The notes under the pieces were generated by a model that saw only the letters and a list, made by a program, of their open reading frames with translations, was not told where the DNA came from and searched no databases. Positions 47,301 through 55,420 of a stretch of DNA of 55,420 nucleotides are shown here, piece by piece; the first letter of the stretch is position 1, and every line of letters starts with the position of its first letter. Position numbers and translations under genes: made by a program. Source of the stretch: Methanothermobacter sp. (GTDB taxonomy: Archaea > Methanobacteriota > Methanobacteria > Methanobacteriales > Methanothermobacteraceae); NCBI RefSeq assembly GCF_030055425.1, contig NZ_JASFYE010000010.1, positions 1 to 55,420 on the forward strand, read 5' to 3'.

Positions 47301-47867
47301 TCAGGACCCTATTGAGTTCATGATCTCCTTACAGGATACACTGCATGCCAGGTCAAGTGCCCCTGCTATGCATGAGTCATCACCCTCGGAAACCCAGGAA
47401 CTCCAGAGTTTCATTGCCTCCATTTCAGGGTCATCAGGGACAGGACCCATTACAGGTTCAAGCATCATTGCACGTATCTCATAGACCGTGTGGAGGTACC
47501 TGCTGGATCCCGGGGATGTGTGTGGACCGCAGATGCCATCAGAGATATAGTGGCTTGCAACACCATAGCAGTAGCTGGCATAACTGTAGTTACCTGAATC
47601 ATAGCTGATCTTACCCTGATTTAGCCAGAACCTGGCCTTTTCAAGGTTATATGGGTATACATGATATTCAAAATCAAAGAAAACCGTGTCAGGGTCGTCT
47701 GCACCATTCTTCATCTCATCAAGACTCAGACGGTTTTGAACATCAGAGGGCATTGCATGGTAGACCCCCTCTGCAATATCATGGTGATTCTTTACAGACC
47801 AGGCCGATGTCCCCTGAATCTGTGATGCCACAAGAATCAGGACCGCAGCTATAAAAATAGACCTCAT
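47301..47867 (-). CDS. Secreted zinc-dependent phospholipase C-like protein
   Basis: A signal peptide (IFIAAVLILVASQIQGTSA) leads to AWSVKNHHDIAEGVYH, which recalls the Trp1-His start of phospholipase C/P1 nuclease enzymes. VASHYISDGICGPHTSPG carries further zinc-like His and Asp residues, and FFDFEYHVYPYNL another His. The length of 188 residues is short. The protein should work outside the cell membrane. Convergent with the VIT-like gene. Confidence 0.65.
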   Translation of the reverse strand: MRSIFIAAVLILVASQIQGTSAWSVKNHHDIAEGVYHAMPSDVQNRLSLDEMKNGADDPDTVFFDFEYHVYPYNLEKARFWLNQGKISYDSGNYSYASYCYGVASHYISDGICGPHTSPGSSRYLHTVYEIRAMMLEPVMGPVPDDPEMEAMKLWSSWVSEGDDSCIAGALDLACSVSCKEIMNSIGS

Positions 47868-48012
47868 CTTAACCTCACAGTGATCAGAGAATTTTTATAG
47901 AAATAATTAGGTTCTCCCCATATAAACCTTTTGTGAGATAGCGTGTGAATTAATAAAAAAATTTATGATGAAGGTTAACTTTTTATGATGAACACCCCTG
48001 TTAATAAAAAAT

Positions 48013-48450
48013 TTACAGTACCCTCTTGAGTTTCATGGTACCGTTGCAGGCGTAAACCTCTGCGGGTATTGAAAATGTCTCAACACAGGTTTTCACAGAA
48101 TCTGCGATTGGGTAGGGTGCAACTATCCAGAACCTGATGCCATCGGTGTATGCAAATCTTCTCCATTTCCTTATATCACTATTATCGGTGCTTATCTCAA
48201 CAACAATTTCATCGGAGCCATTAAGGGCATGGACATCAGGCAGGAACCCCTTCAGCATACGTGGTCTGAGTTTCTTTTTACCGTTATTCACCTTTAAATC
48301 GTATCCATGATCTCTGAGGTGTTCAACAACGGTTTTTAACGTTATGAAATATTTCTCATCATTTTTACTGTAATTTAAAGGTCTTTTAATCATTTCAGGC
48401 CCCTTAACTCTTTTTTTATTATGATTCCAGAAATTTATTTTTCTGAACAT
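48013..48450 (-). CDS. Orphan protein, possible PD-(D/E)xK-like fold
   Basis: A 145-residue protein of no recognised family. Residues about 60-100 read LRPRMLKGFLPDVHAL then EIVVEISTDN, a pattern close to the Asp-(x)n-Glu-x-Lys core of restriction-type nucleases, but the last Lys is Ser here. The N-terminus is basic. It lies in an AT-rich segment (47870-48540) with lower GC than neighbours, which could be acquired DNA. Confidence 0.55.
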   Translation of the reverse strand: MFRKINFWNHNKKRVKGPEMIKRPLNYSKNDEKYFITLKTVVEHLRDHGYDLKVNNGKKKLRPRMLKGFLPDVHALNGSDEIVVEISTDNSDIRKWRRFAYTDGIRFWIVAPYPIADSVKTCVETFSIPAEVYACNGTMKLKRVL

Positions 48451-48554
48451 TGTATATGATATTGTCCAATATAGTATAAATACTTATACCTCATGGAGAT
48501 TGCACTGCAAAAAATATATATATTGCTGGAATATAGTAGATATTGGTGATTATG

Positions 48555-48776
48555 ATGAGCGTTCTTGATGATGAAACTCTGAAGATGAGGTACATTGAAC
48601 TTGTCAGGAAGGGTATACTGGAGAGTGATGAATGTGCTTCATATGCCAGTAAGGATGAGTTGAAGCCCTGTATGAAGCAGAAGGTTGCGGAATTCGATGA
48701 TTTCTTTGTGCCGGGTACTGTACTTATAAGTGAGAGGGCATCCTACAGGCTCAGGGTTGGATACCCCATGGAATAG
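48555..48776 (+). CDS. Small protein, unknown
   Basis: A 73-residue protein, acidic N-terminus MSVLDDETLKMRYIELVRKG and two Cys (DECASYASKDELKPCMKQK). TGGTGAT is 4 bases before ATG 48555, while TTG 48543 is also in frame. I do not recognise it. It stands alone, diverging from the AT-rich orphan at 48013 and convergent with the CARF regulator. Confidence 0.6.
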   Translation: MSVLDDETLKMRYIELVRKGILESDECASYASKDELKPCMKQKVAEFDDFFVPGTVLISERASYRLRVGYPME

Positions 48777-48790
48777 ACATTTCCACTGTA

Positions 48791-48872
48791 TTGATAACCA
48801 CTTCAAAAACCTCCTTTTTTGTAAAACTGCGCCGGTTGATACCAAAACCTAAACCAACTCCTTTTTTGTAAA
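48791..48872. repeat. Imperfect tandem repeat with poly-T tracts between convergent genes
   Basis: 48811-48825 and 48858-48872 are identical over 15 bases (CTCCTTTTTTGTAAA), set in longer units starting TTGATA. Each has a T6 run, so each can act as a plus-strand terminator after the gene ending at 48776. Confidence 0.6.
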
Positions 48873-48885
48873 CCTTTAACCTCCA

Positions 48886-49434
48886 TTAGATTATAACAAG
48901 TTTACCTGCATCTGTAATGGAGTATCTATCAAACATCTGGGACTGCTCCACAAGTCCCATCTCCATCAGACCTGATAGGTGCTTGTAGACCATAGCCCTT
49001 GAAATGCCGACCTTCCTTGCAATTAAAACCGCGTTGAGGCTTTCCTCCTCAAGGGCCTCCAGTATCCTGAGCCTGGTATCAGATATATCAAGTTTCAGTG
49101 GGGGAAGACGCACAGCAGAATCCCCAAAACACGTGTAGATACCAGCCACCCCCTCACGGTGGGCCAGAAATGAGAGTAAACCTCCAAGTTCACTTCCATC
49201 AAAGGCAACATAGACCTCCCCATGCTTTTTAGCACCCCTTATGACCTCTGCTATCTTTCTGGCGGCCTCAATGGGGTTTCTCCCCTCAACCCGAATAATG
49301 CCTCCCTTTATGAATTTCTCGAGACATGTGTCATTGAAGTCCTCTGTCTGTACCGATATGAGCCCATCTATCTGGGCCTTCACAGCCACATCAAAGAGGC
49401 ACCTTCCCCGCAGGTTACTCACAAGTGTCCTCAT
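48886..49434 (-). CDS. CARF-HTH transcriptional regulator, Csa3-like
   Basis: The N-terminal 110 residues follow the CARF Rossmann order: RTLVSNLRG, DGLISVQTE, GIIRVEG, then EVYVAFDGSELGGLLSFLAH and VAGIYTCFG. A winged helix follows: LRILEALEEESLNAVLIARK and ISRAMVYKHLSGLMEMGLVEQ. GGTGATGGT supports ATG 49434 (182 residues) over the start at 49479. CARF proteins bind cyclic oligoadenylates and usually regulate CRISPR; no cas gene is in this window. The domain call is by pattern only. Confidence 0.65.
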   Translation of the reverse strand: MRTLVSNLRGRCLFDVAVKAQIDGLISVQTEDFNDTCLEKFIKGGIIRVEGRNPIEAARKIAEVIRGAKKHGEVYVAFDGSELGGLLSFLAHREGVAGIYTCFGDSAVRLPPLKLDISDTRLRILEALEEESLNAVLIARKVGISRAMVYKHLSGLMEMGLVEQSQMFDRYSITDAGKLVII

Positions 49435-49478
49435 ACCATCACCATTTACAGATCTCAGTATAGTAGATAATAATCTCA

Positions 49479-49494
49479 TTATAATATATAATTG
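49479..49494 (-). promoter_or_regulatory. TATA box region of the CARF regulator
   Basis: TTATATATTATAATGA-like sequence on the minus strand lies 45-60 bases before the ATG at 49434. The gap of 104 bases is shared with the divergent gltB3-like gene. Confidence 0.4.
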
Positions 49495-49583
49495 TATATT
49501 CCTGATTTCCAGAAATGGGAATCCTTAAATTATGCACTGTGGAAAATGTTCATAAAAGCATATTAAACAACAGGGGATGTTAG

Positions 49584-50252
49584 ATGACTGTTCAGGAGAT
49601 GAAAATCGCAGGTGATGATCTCTCAACAAGGGACATCAACAGGAAGATAAAGGAAGGGCTGAAGGATAACATAAGAAAATTCAGCATAGAGAGCAACGCT
49701 GAACTTGACTCCATTGTTGTGGGGATAAGGGAGGAGGCAGAATTCATCCTCAATGGAAGGTTCGGTGACTTCGTTGGGGCCCTCAACCACGGACCCAGGA
49801 TAGAGATTCATGGAAAAACCGGGAGATACGTTGGCAACAACATGACCGCGGGGGAAATAATCGTATACGGAGATGCAGACGATGGTGTGGGTTTTGGAAC
49901 CTACAACGGAACAATAGTCGTCCATGGAGACGCAGGTGACGGAATCGGTCAGCTCAACAAGGGTGGTGTAATCATAATCGATGGAGACATAGGTGACCTT
50001 GCAGGGCTCTACATGCTTAGCGGAGACCTCATAATAACCGGTGACAGCGGTAGGGACATAGGTGACTGGATAATCGGCGGCAACATATACGTTGGTGGAG
50101 ACTTTGAAACCGGGACCAATGCAAAGGTCCTGGAACCTGAAAGGGACGACCTGGACAAGCTATCATCACTCTTCAGCAGATACTCAATAGAAGCCTCTCC
50201 AGAGGAATTCAAAAAAATACAGCGCAAGGAGATACGTCCATTCTACGGTTAG
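49584..50252 (+). CDS. Glutamate synthase, GXGXG (alpha-subunit domain 3) protein
   Basis: A 222-residue right-handed beta-helix made of repeats such as GRYVGNNMTAGEIIVYGDADD, DGVGFGTYNGTIVVHGDAGDG and IGDLAGLYMLSGDLIITGDSG. This is the C-terminal domain of GltB, found as a separate protein in archaea. It packs against the synthase domain. It is 9 bases upstream of the FMN/iron-sulfur subunit. Confidence 0.92.
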   Translation: MTVQEMKIAGDDLSTRDINRKIKEGLKDNIRKFSIESNAELDSIVVGIREEAEFILNGRFGDFVGALNHGPRIEIHGKTGRYVGNNMTAGEIIVYGDADDGVGFGTYNGTIVVHGDAGDGIGQLNKGGVIIIDGDIGDLAGLYMLSGDLIITGDSGRDIGDWIIGGNIYVGGDFETGTNAKVLEPERDDLDKLSSLFSRYSIEASPEEFKKIQRKEIRPFYG

Positions 50253-50261
50253 GTGGTTTAA

Positions 50262-52121
50262 ATGGTGCAGATACTCTTAACAGAACCTGAAAAATGTGAT
50301 GGGTGTAACAAGTGTATGGAGGCCTGTGAGGAGGTCCTCGGAAAAAGTGCCATATTCCTCAACAAGATGGACACAGGATACCATGCAATCGTATGCCAGC
50401 AGTGTGTTGATCCTTCATGTGCAAGGGGCTGCTTCAGGGACGCCATCCAGAGGGAAAATGGTGCAGTGAAGATCGAACAGGAGTCATGTGTGGGCTGCAA
50501 GCTCTGCATGCTCATGTGCCCAATAGGTGCCATAACCTACACAGAGGACGGGATGGTTAAGTGTGACCAGCAGTGTATGGAAAACCCCGGGGATACACCT
50601 GCATGTGTGGCTGCCTGTGAACAGGGGTGCCTGGAGGCACTTGACGTTATGGAGTATGTGAACGACATTCAGAGGGGCTTTGAAATCAAAAAACCAAGTG
50701 CAAGCTCAATAACACCCTCCTCACCATCATCAGACCTTGCAGCAGCAACACAGGGGCTCTGTGTATTCTGCGGTACCTGCGAAATCGTCTGTCCCACAGA
50801 CGCCATAGAGATTGTTGAGGACCATGCCGAGATAGATAAGACCAAGTGTATCATGTGTGGGTCATGTCTTGCAGCATGTCCTGTTCTCCTGCCAACCGGT
50901 GCAGGAAGCATATGGGACCCCAGGACAATCGCAGATATCAGGTACACATCCAAGGCAGGTAAATATGTCCTCAGGGGATTCGGTACAGAGAGGAGGCTGC
51001 CAAACTTTGATGATATAATAATACTCCCTGCCCAGGCATCAATTCCCCCGGTTGACAAGTACAGGGAGCCCTGCAACACCAGCGTGGTGCTGGGTGACAG
51101 GTTCGCAGAGGAGCCACTGGTCCTCCAGACACCTGTACTCATCGCGGGTATGTCCTTCGGTGCCCTCAGCAAGGAGAGCAAACTGGCCATGGCCAAGGGC
51201 ACATCCCTCGTGGGATCCTGCGCCAACACAGGTGAAGGAGGAATGCTACCCGAGGAAAGGGAACTTGCAGATAACCTCATGGTCCAGTACTCCAGCGGCC
51301 GCTTCGGTGTATCCTCAGATTACCTCAACGTGGCAGATGCAATAGAGGTCAAGATAGGTCAGGGCGCAAAGCCTGGAATGGGTGGGCACCTCCTGGCAGA
51401 GAAGGTGAGCCCTGAGGTTGCAAAGATCCGTGGAATACCCGAAGGAACAGACGCCCTCAGCCCTGCCCGTTTCCTTGACGCCACAAGGGAGGGTGACCTT
51501 GCAAAGCACATAGAACTCCTCAGGGAGGTCACCGACTGGAGGGTGCCGATCGTTGTCAAACTTGGACCTGGAAGGGTCTACGAGGACGTCCAGATCGCCG
51601 CCGAGGCCGGTGCAGATGTGATATCAGTTGATGGAATGGAGGGGGGAACCGGTGCTGCACCTGAGGTTGTTATAGAGCATACCGGTGTTCCAACCCTTGC
51701 AGCCCTTGTGCAGGCAGTTAACGGCCTCAATGACATCGGACTCAAGGATGAGGTTGACCTCATCATAACCGGTGGTATCAGGAGCGGGGCCGACGTTGCC
51801 AAGGCCATGGCAATGGGTGCAGATGCTGTCTACATCGGTACAGGTGCAATGATCGCCATGGGATGCCGTGCCTGCCGCATGTGCTACACCGGTAAGTGCC
51901 CTGTTGGTGTGGCAACACAGGACCCTGTCCTCAGGGAAAGGATGGACGTGGACCTTGCAGCCAGAAGGGTTGCCAATTACATAAAGTCCATGACCGAGGA
52001 GGCCAAGATGCTGGCACAGCTTGCAGGCCACGACGACATAAGGAAATTCAGCCCTGATGACCTGCGTGCACTGGACACCAATACAGCGGAGATCACTGGA
52101 CTTAAACTCATAAACCAGTGA
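50262..52121 (+). CDS. Glutamate synthase, FMN-binding domain protein with N-terminal ferredoxin clusters
   Basis: The first 230 residues hold ferredoxin motifs: CDGCNKCMEACEEV, CVGCKLCMLMCPIG, CVFCGTCEIVCPT and CIMCGSCLAACPV. The rest is the GltB synthase barrel with IAGMSFGALSKESK, GEGGMLPEE, GQGAKPGMGGHL, VDGMEGGTGAAP and IGTGAMIAMGCRACRMC, the FMN and [3Fe-4S] sites. It makes glutamate from 2-oxoglutarate and ammonia with ferredoxin electrons. No amidotransferase subunit gene is adjacent. Confidence 0.92.
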   Translation: MVQILLTEPEKCDGCNKCMEACEEVLGKSAIFLNKMDTGYHAIVCQQCVDPSCARGCFRDAIQRENGAVKIEQESCVGCKLCMLMCPIGAITYTEDGMVKCDQQCMENPGDTPACVAACEQGCLEALDVMEYVNDIQRGFEIKKPSASSITPSSPSSDLAAATQGLCVFCGTCEIVCPTDAIEIVEDHAEIDKTKCIMCGSCLAACPVLLPTGAGSIWDPRTIADIRYTSKAGKYVLRGFGTERRLPNFDDIIILPAQASIPPVDKYREPCNTSVVLGDRFAEEPLVLQTPVLIAGMSFGALSKESKLAMAKGTSLVGSCANTGEGGMLPEERELADNLMVQYSSGRFGVSSDYLNVADAIEVKIGQGAKPGMGGHLLAEKVSPEVAKIRGIPEGTDALSPARFLDATREGDLAKHIELLREVTDWRVPIVVKLGPGRVYEDVQIAAEAGADVISVDGMEGGTGAAPEVVIEHTGVPTLAALVQAVNGLNDIGLKDEVDLIITGGIRSGADVAKAMAMGADAVYIGTGAMIAMGCRACRMCYTGKCPVGVATQDPVLRERMDVDLAARRVANYIKSMTEEAKMLAQLAGHDDIRKFSPDDLRALDTNTAEITGLKLINQ

Positions 52122-52159
52122 GATTCGCTGAAACCTTTCTCCTTTTCAAAATCCCCATC

Positions 52160-52247
52160 TTTTTCACAATCCCTAAACCACAAAATTCAAGGACCCCCTC
52201 TTTTCCCTTGATTATTTTTTCACAATCCCAACCACAAAATTCCAGGA
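52160..52247. repeat. Two imperfect direct repeats in the gltB2-MFS gap
   Basis: 52160-52193 and 52216-52247 share TTTTTCACAATCCC and CCACAAAATTC, with two bases removed in the second. The surrounding T tracts may terminate the glutamate synthase transcript. Confidence 0.65.
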
Positions 52248-52304
52248 AACTTTCTTTCCGTGAAATTGATAAAGGATTTATCGGTTGAACACTGAATATT
52301 TCAC

Positions 52305-53678
52305 ATGGACAAAAAAAGCAGAAACATAATACTGGTACTGCTCTTTGCCGGAGTATTCATGGGGGCGCTGGATATAGGAATAATCGGTCCGGCGCTTCCT
52401 GCAATCGAGAAGTCATTCCATGTGGACCCCCGCCTTGCATCATGGATGTTTGCATCATACATACTCTTCTTCATGGTGGGAACACCTGTCATGGCAAAGC
52501 TCTCAGACAGGTACGGTCGGAGAAACATTTACATCCTTGACATAACCCTCTTTGCTGCGGGATCCGCCATAACAGCACTATCACCATCATATCCCCTTCT
52601 CATCCTCGGAAGATCCCTTCAGGGATTCGGTGCCGGGGGCATCTTCCCCGTTGCAAGTGCATTCATAGGGGACACGTTCCCCCCTGAAAGCCGCGGCAGG
52701 GCGCTGGGTATCATTGGATCGGTATTCGGTTTCTCATCAATAGCAGGTCCCGTGCTTGCAGGTTTCATACTCCCCTACGGGTGGGAGTGGCTTTTCCTCA
52801 TCAACATCCCAATAGCAGCCATCATTGTTATAGCAGGGTTCTTCATACTCCCCGTCACGGTTAAAGATGATGAGGGTGGTTTTGATGTCCTGGGGACCAT
52901 CATACTTGCCGTCCTTGTCACATCACTGGCCATTGGCATAAACCAGCTTGATACAGCAGATATCCCCGGGAGCATCACAAGACCAATCGTTTCACTTCCC
53001 CTTCTAATCGCCATAGCACTTCTACCCCTCCTCTGGCGCGTTGAGAACAGTGCCCGGGACCCCATAATACAGGTGGACCTACTGAGGGAAAGGGAGGTCA
53101 GGATTGCAACTGCAATATCCGCAGGTAATGGCCTGTCACAGTCGGCCATAGTCTTCATACCAAGTTATGCCCTCCTTGCCCTTTCACTATCAGAATCAAT
53201 GGCCAGTTTCAGTTTACTTCCATTTGTGATGACAATGGCCCTTGGGGCACCTGTTATTGGTTTCCTGCTTGACAGGGTTGGGTCAAGGACCGTGATGGTC
53301 TCAGGTAGCCTCATACTTATAACAGGGTGCCTGATGATGGCCCTTCTATCATCCACCCTGGGACTCTTCATACTGGCCGAGGTTCTCATGGCCCTTGGCC
53401 TCATAACAGTTATAGGGGCCCCATTGAGGTACATAATGCTTTCTGAGGCTCCCCCTGAACACAGGGCCTCAGGGCAGGCCCTCCTGAATATACTTTCAAG
53501 TGCCGGCCAGCTGGTGGGGGGTGCCATGATCGGGGGTGTTGTGGCATCCATTGGAGGAACCGGTGGTTACAGGTACTCATTCCTCCTCCTTGTGTTTGTC
53601 GCCATAACGATCTTCCTCCTCTCAACACGCCTCAAGAGAAGGGAAGAACAGATTGCTACCATGAAAAGGAACCTTTAG
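52305..53678 (+). CDS. Major facilitator superfamily transporter, DHA2-like
   Basis: A 457-residue protein with about 12-14 membrane helices. IIGPALPAIEKSFHVDP is the motif D1-like start, GTPVMAKLSDRYGRRNIYI is MFS motif A in loop 2-3, and PVLAGFILPYGWEWLFLINIP is motif C. DHA2 members export drugs or dyes in exchange for protons. A leaderless-like start with no SD. The substrate is open. Confidence 0.9.
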   Translation: MDKKSRNIILVLLFAGVFMGALDIGIIGPALPAIEKSFHVDPRLASWMFASYILFFMVGTPVMAKLSDRYGRRNIYILDITLFAAGSAITALSPSYPLLILGRSLQGFGAGGIFPVASAFIGDTFPPESRGRALGIIGSVFGFSSIAGPVLAGFILPYGWEWLFLINIPIAAIIVIAGFFILPVTVKDDEGGFDVLGTIILAVLVTSLAIGINQLDTADIPGSITRPIVSLPLLIAIALLPLLWRVENSARDPIIQVDLLREREVRIATAISAGNGLSQSAIVFIPSYALLALSLSESMASFSLLPFVMTMALGAPVIGFLLDRVGSRTVMVSGSLILITGCLMMALLSSTLGLFILAEVLMALGLITVIGAPLRYIMLSEAPPEHRASGQALLNILSSAGQLVGGAMIGGVVASIGGTGGYRYSFLLLVFVAITIFLLSTRLKRREEQIATMKRNL

Positions 53679-53733
53679 TTTTTTTAAAACCATATACACG
53701 TGATTAGTTCTACTAAAAGAATTAAAAGTTTAG

Positions 53734-54474
53734 TTATTCCGATGTGAGATACTGGTAGGTGAGTGCTGCAAGAACCGCCCCCACTATGGGGCCTATGACG
53801 TAGATGGGGTAGTAGTTCCAGAGGTTAGTGCCTGCGAAGATCATGTCATTGAGGTAGGGGCCGAAGGTACGTGCCGGGTTCAGTGAGCTTCCACTTATGT
53901 TACCTATTGTTGTGATTATACCTGCAACCGTGAGACCAATTATAATCCCTGCGAATCCCTTTGGGGCCCTCTCATCAACGGCAATACCCATGATTGTGAT
54001 CATAAGCAGGAATGTACCAACCACCTCTGCAAGCATTGCCTGCCAGTAGCTGATCCCCGGGAATGGCGCTGTTGCCCCCAGCCCGCCAACGGTGGCCGCT
54101 CCTATACCGGCGCACTGGAGGAATATGAAGCTCCCAAATGCGGCTCCAAGGAGCTGTGCCATGATGTAGGGTACGACTTCACGGCCAGGGAACTTCTTAA
54201 CAGACCAGAGCCCTATGGTAACTGCAGGGTTTATGTGGCAGCCCGAGATGTTTCCCAGGGCATATATGCTGGCGGCTATTGCAAAACCAAAGGCAAGGCC
54301 TATTGCAACCCAGTCCCCGAGGCCCCCAAGGAGACCTATTCCAATATTGAAGGGGTTGGGGGATGTGCCGCCCGATGCTATCATGAGTGTCACCGCGGCT
54401 GACCCTGCACCAAAGAACACCAGGAAAAATGTTCCTATAAACTCGGCGATGCACCTTTTTGTAAGGGATACCAT
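53734..54474 (-). CDS. aqpM: Aquaporin AqpM
   Basis: A 246-residue aquaporin: six membrane helices and the two half-helices with NPA motifs, GCHINPAVTIG and GSSLNPARTFGP. From memory it is nearly identical to AqpM of M. marburgensis, whose structure is known and which passes water and glycerol poorly and perhaps CO2 or H2S. The downstream gap (53679-53733) has a T7 run shared with the convergent MFS gene. Confidence 0.96.
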   Translation of the reverse strand: MVSLTKRCIAEFIGTFFLVFFGAGSAAVTLMIASGGTSPNPFNIGIGLLGGLGDWVAIGLAFGFAIAASIYALGNISGCHINPAVTIGLWSVKKFPGREVVPYIMAQLLGAAFGSFIFLQCAGIGAATVGGLGATAPFPGISYWQAMLAEVVGTFLLMITIMGIAVDERAPKGFAGIIIGLTVAGIITTIGNISGSSLNPARTFGPYLNDMIFAGTNLWNYYPIYVIGPIVGAVLAALTYQYLTSE

Positions 54475-54475
54475 G

Positions 54476-54685
54476 CTAGTCCTCCTTCATAACGTTGTAG
54501 CAGTAGGGGCAGAGTATCCTGGGCAGAGTGCCCCCAACCTTCTCTGCCGGGAAGGGGTAGCCACCACTCCATACCTCTGTTTCCTCTCGTATTGCGTGTT
54601 CTGTGCAGAGGCCCATGCCGCAGACAATGCATATGGCCACAGCATCGGTGTCCTTTCCCTGCTCTGCACATACATAGCATTTCAT
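54476..54685 (-). CDS. DUF2180 small zinc protein
   Basis: A 69-residue Cys-rich protein: MKCYVCAEQGKDTDAV, CIVCGMGLCTEHA and CPYCYNV. The spacing suggests two treble-clef zinc sites. AGGTGAT directly before ATG 54685 rejects the longer start at 54778. It ends one base before the aqpM ATG, so it is co-transcribed with aqpM. Function unknown; DUF2180 is a family name from memory. Confidence 0.8.
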   Translation of the reverse strand: MKCYVCAEQGKDTDAVAICIVCGMGLCTEHAIREETEVWSGGYPFPAEKVGGTLPRILCPYCYNVMKED

Positions 54686-54716
54686 ATCATCACCTGAAAA
54701 AGAAGTACTTTGAGGC

Positions 54717-55420
54717 TTATACAGCCTCTCTCCACTGGCAGTGGTTGTGCCTGAAGTCCACAAGTGCTGCCGCTGCACAGTTCTTACAGGTCCTTGCAGG
54801 TGATGCTGCGCTCTCCTTATGGAGTGCGATTATGTTGGTCATGAGGGTTGCTGTTACAGGTTCGCTTGTGAGGAGGCATGGGTAATCTGCGAGTCTCATG
54901 AGGGCTGAGAACCTCACGGTTATTGCGCAGGCAGGGTATGTGTAGCGCTGCGGGTTCATTATAACCTCGTTTTCATGTATCGGTGAGAGGTCAACCTTAT
55001 GTCCAGCGACCATTGGCTCAAGGGGACCCTCTGCTCCGTTGAGCATCCTCCTTGCCTCATCCAGGTGGGTCCATCCACGGTATATCATGTCCATGAAGTC
55101 ACTGTTGTGGAGCTCTGCTGCAGCCCCCCTTGTGGGGTATAACTGAACATAGTTGTGGAACCTCTTGGTGAGGAGGTCAACAACACCGATTGCATTGAAT
55201 CCGTCGAGTTCAAGTATGTATTCAACTGCACATGCAGATGAACCTGTTGCAAGGCTCAGCACATCATATTCGCTCTTAAAGGAGCTGACCGCACTGTTAA
55301 GTGTGCTTTCCATAACCCCTGTTGTTGCCTCGATTATGGCCATCACCACATCATCCTTGCACATGTTGTAGGTGGACTGGGCTATGTGGTGTGATATGTC
55401 ACCGACGCAGTACGCCGGCA
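54717..55420 (-). CDS. DUF2193 protein, N-terminus cut by window edge
   Basis: The frame stays open to the right edge beyond ATG 55364 (upstream codons read PAYCVGDISHHIAQSTYN), so the start lies outside. The C-terminal about 234 residues contain GDISHHIAQSTYNMCKDD, ATGSSACAVEYILELD, and a late CKNCAAAALVDFRHNHC Cys/His cluster. DUF2193 is a methanogen family without a known role. The Cys/His end suggests a metal site. It is upstream of the DUF2180 gene, probably in one operon with aqpM. Confidence 0.7.
   Translation of the reverse strand, partial: PAYCVGDISHHIAQSTYNMCKDDVVMAIIEATTGVMESTLNSAVSSFKSEYDVLSLATGSSACAVEYILELDGFNAIGVVDLLTKRFHNYVQLYPTRGAAAELHNSDFMDMIYRGWTHLDEARRMLNGAEGPLEPMVAGHKVDLSPIHENEVIMNPQRYTYPACAITVRFSALMRLADYPCLLTSEPVTATLMTNIIALHKESAASPARTCKNCAAAALVDFRHNHCQWREAV

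Noticed and set aside
47351-48006. Possible remnant of a mobile element around the AT-rich segment
   Set aside because: No inverted repeats, transposase frame or target duplication were found.

Overview
The window is a stretch of a methanogenic archaeon's chromosome, almost certainly Methanothermobacter and, from memory of AqpM and CbiT sequences, nearest to M. marburgensis / M. thermautotrophicus. Markers include methyl-CoM reductase component A2 (AtwA), MfnB of methanofuran synthesis, archaeal-type riboflavin synthase RibC, deoxyhypusine synthase, SRP19, a near-exact AqpM aquaporin, pseudomurein-binding repeats, GGTGAT-type Shine-Dalgarno (SD) sites and archaeal TATA boxes. Many starts were moved to an ATG or TTG just behind a GGTGAT site. 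Several genes of 44-58 codons were found by reading the sequence directly. I saw no tRNA or rRNA gene, no cas genes and no IS element. No intact gene-free stretch exceeds 300 bases; the largest (13563-13829) holds only AT-rich promoter-like DNA.

Layout. 1-2560 (-): glmS followed by a BASS-type transporter cut by the window edge. 2691-8329 (+): a long tight operon purC-purS-purQ-sumT-hemD-srp19-DHH nuclease-HTH regulator, joining purine, tetrapyrrole, protein targeting and DNA maintenance genes. 8357-10100 (-): ACT-domain protein and phenylacetate-CoA ligase. 10218-13529 (-): an oxygen-defence operon, two rubredoxins-F420H2 oxidase-ferritin-peroxiredoxin-superoxide dismutase. 13830-15311 (+): a decayed cell-surface adhesin gene. 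15377-18331 (-): small membrane protein, UspA, flavoredoxin, AtwA. 18509-22801 (+): nadM, moaE, HD hydrolase, ubiX, cbiT and a membrane protein. 22979-31455: a small pseudomurein-repeat-like protein, mobA, guaB, mfnB, a LUD/CCG iron-sulfur pair, a glycosyltransferase cluster, an iron-sulfur flavoprotein and ribC. 31465-34131 (-): cobalt/nickel ECF transporter cbiMNQO. 34324-37574: pyrF, a membrane protein, deoxyhypusine synthase and an HTH-CBS regulator. 37719-40042: a CarH-like B12-binding protein followed by a sensor histidine kinase gene broken by three single-base frameshifts. 40110-42757: Nudix, zinc ribbons, nitroreductase and a HisG-like protein. 42881-48776: a secreted pseudomurein-repeat protein, a SagB-like oxidoreductase with a SOUL protein and, divergently, two tandem 50-residue Cys-rich peptides with a radical SAM/SPASM peptide-modifying enzyme, then a VIT-like membrane protein, a secreted phospholipase-C-like protein and two orphan genes. 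48886-55420: an orphan CARF-HTH regulator, two glutamate synthase subunits without the amidotransferase subunit, an MFS transporter, aqpM, a DUF2180 zinc protein and a DUF2193 gene cut by the edge.

The best candidate for an undescribed system is 43947-46755. Two tandem Cys-rich mini-proteins sit directly upstream of a SPASM radical SAM enzyme, and diverge from a SagB-type flavin oxidoreductase and a SOUL protein; this looks like archaeal peptide modification. A second unusual signal is structural: the 3' ends of three unrelated genes (ubiX, the iron-sulfur flavoprotein, the HisG-like gene) are each followed by a degenerate tandem copy of the gene's own last codons.
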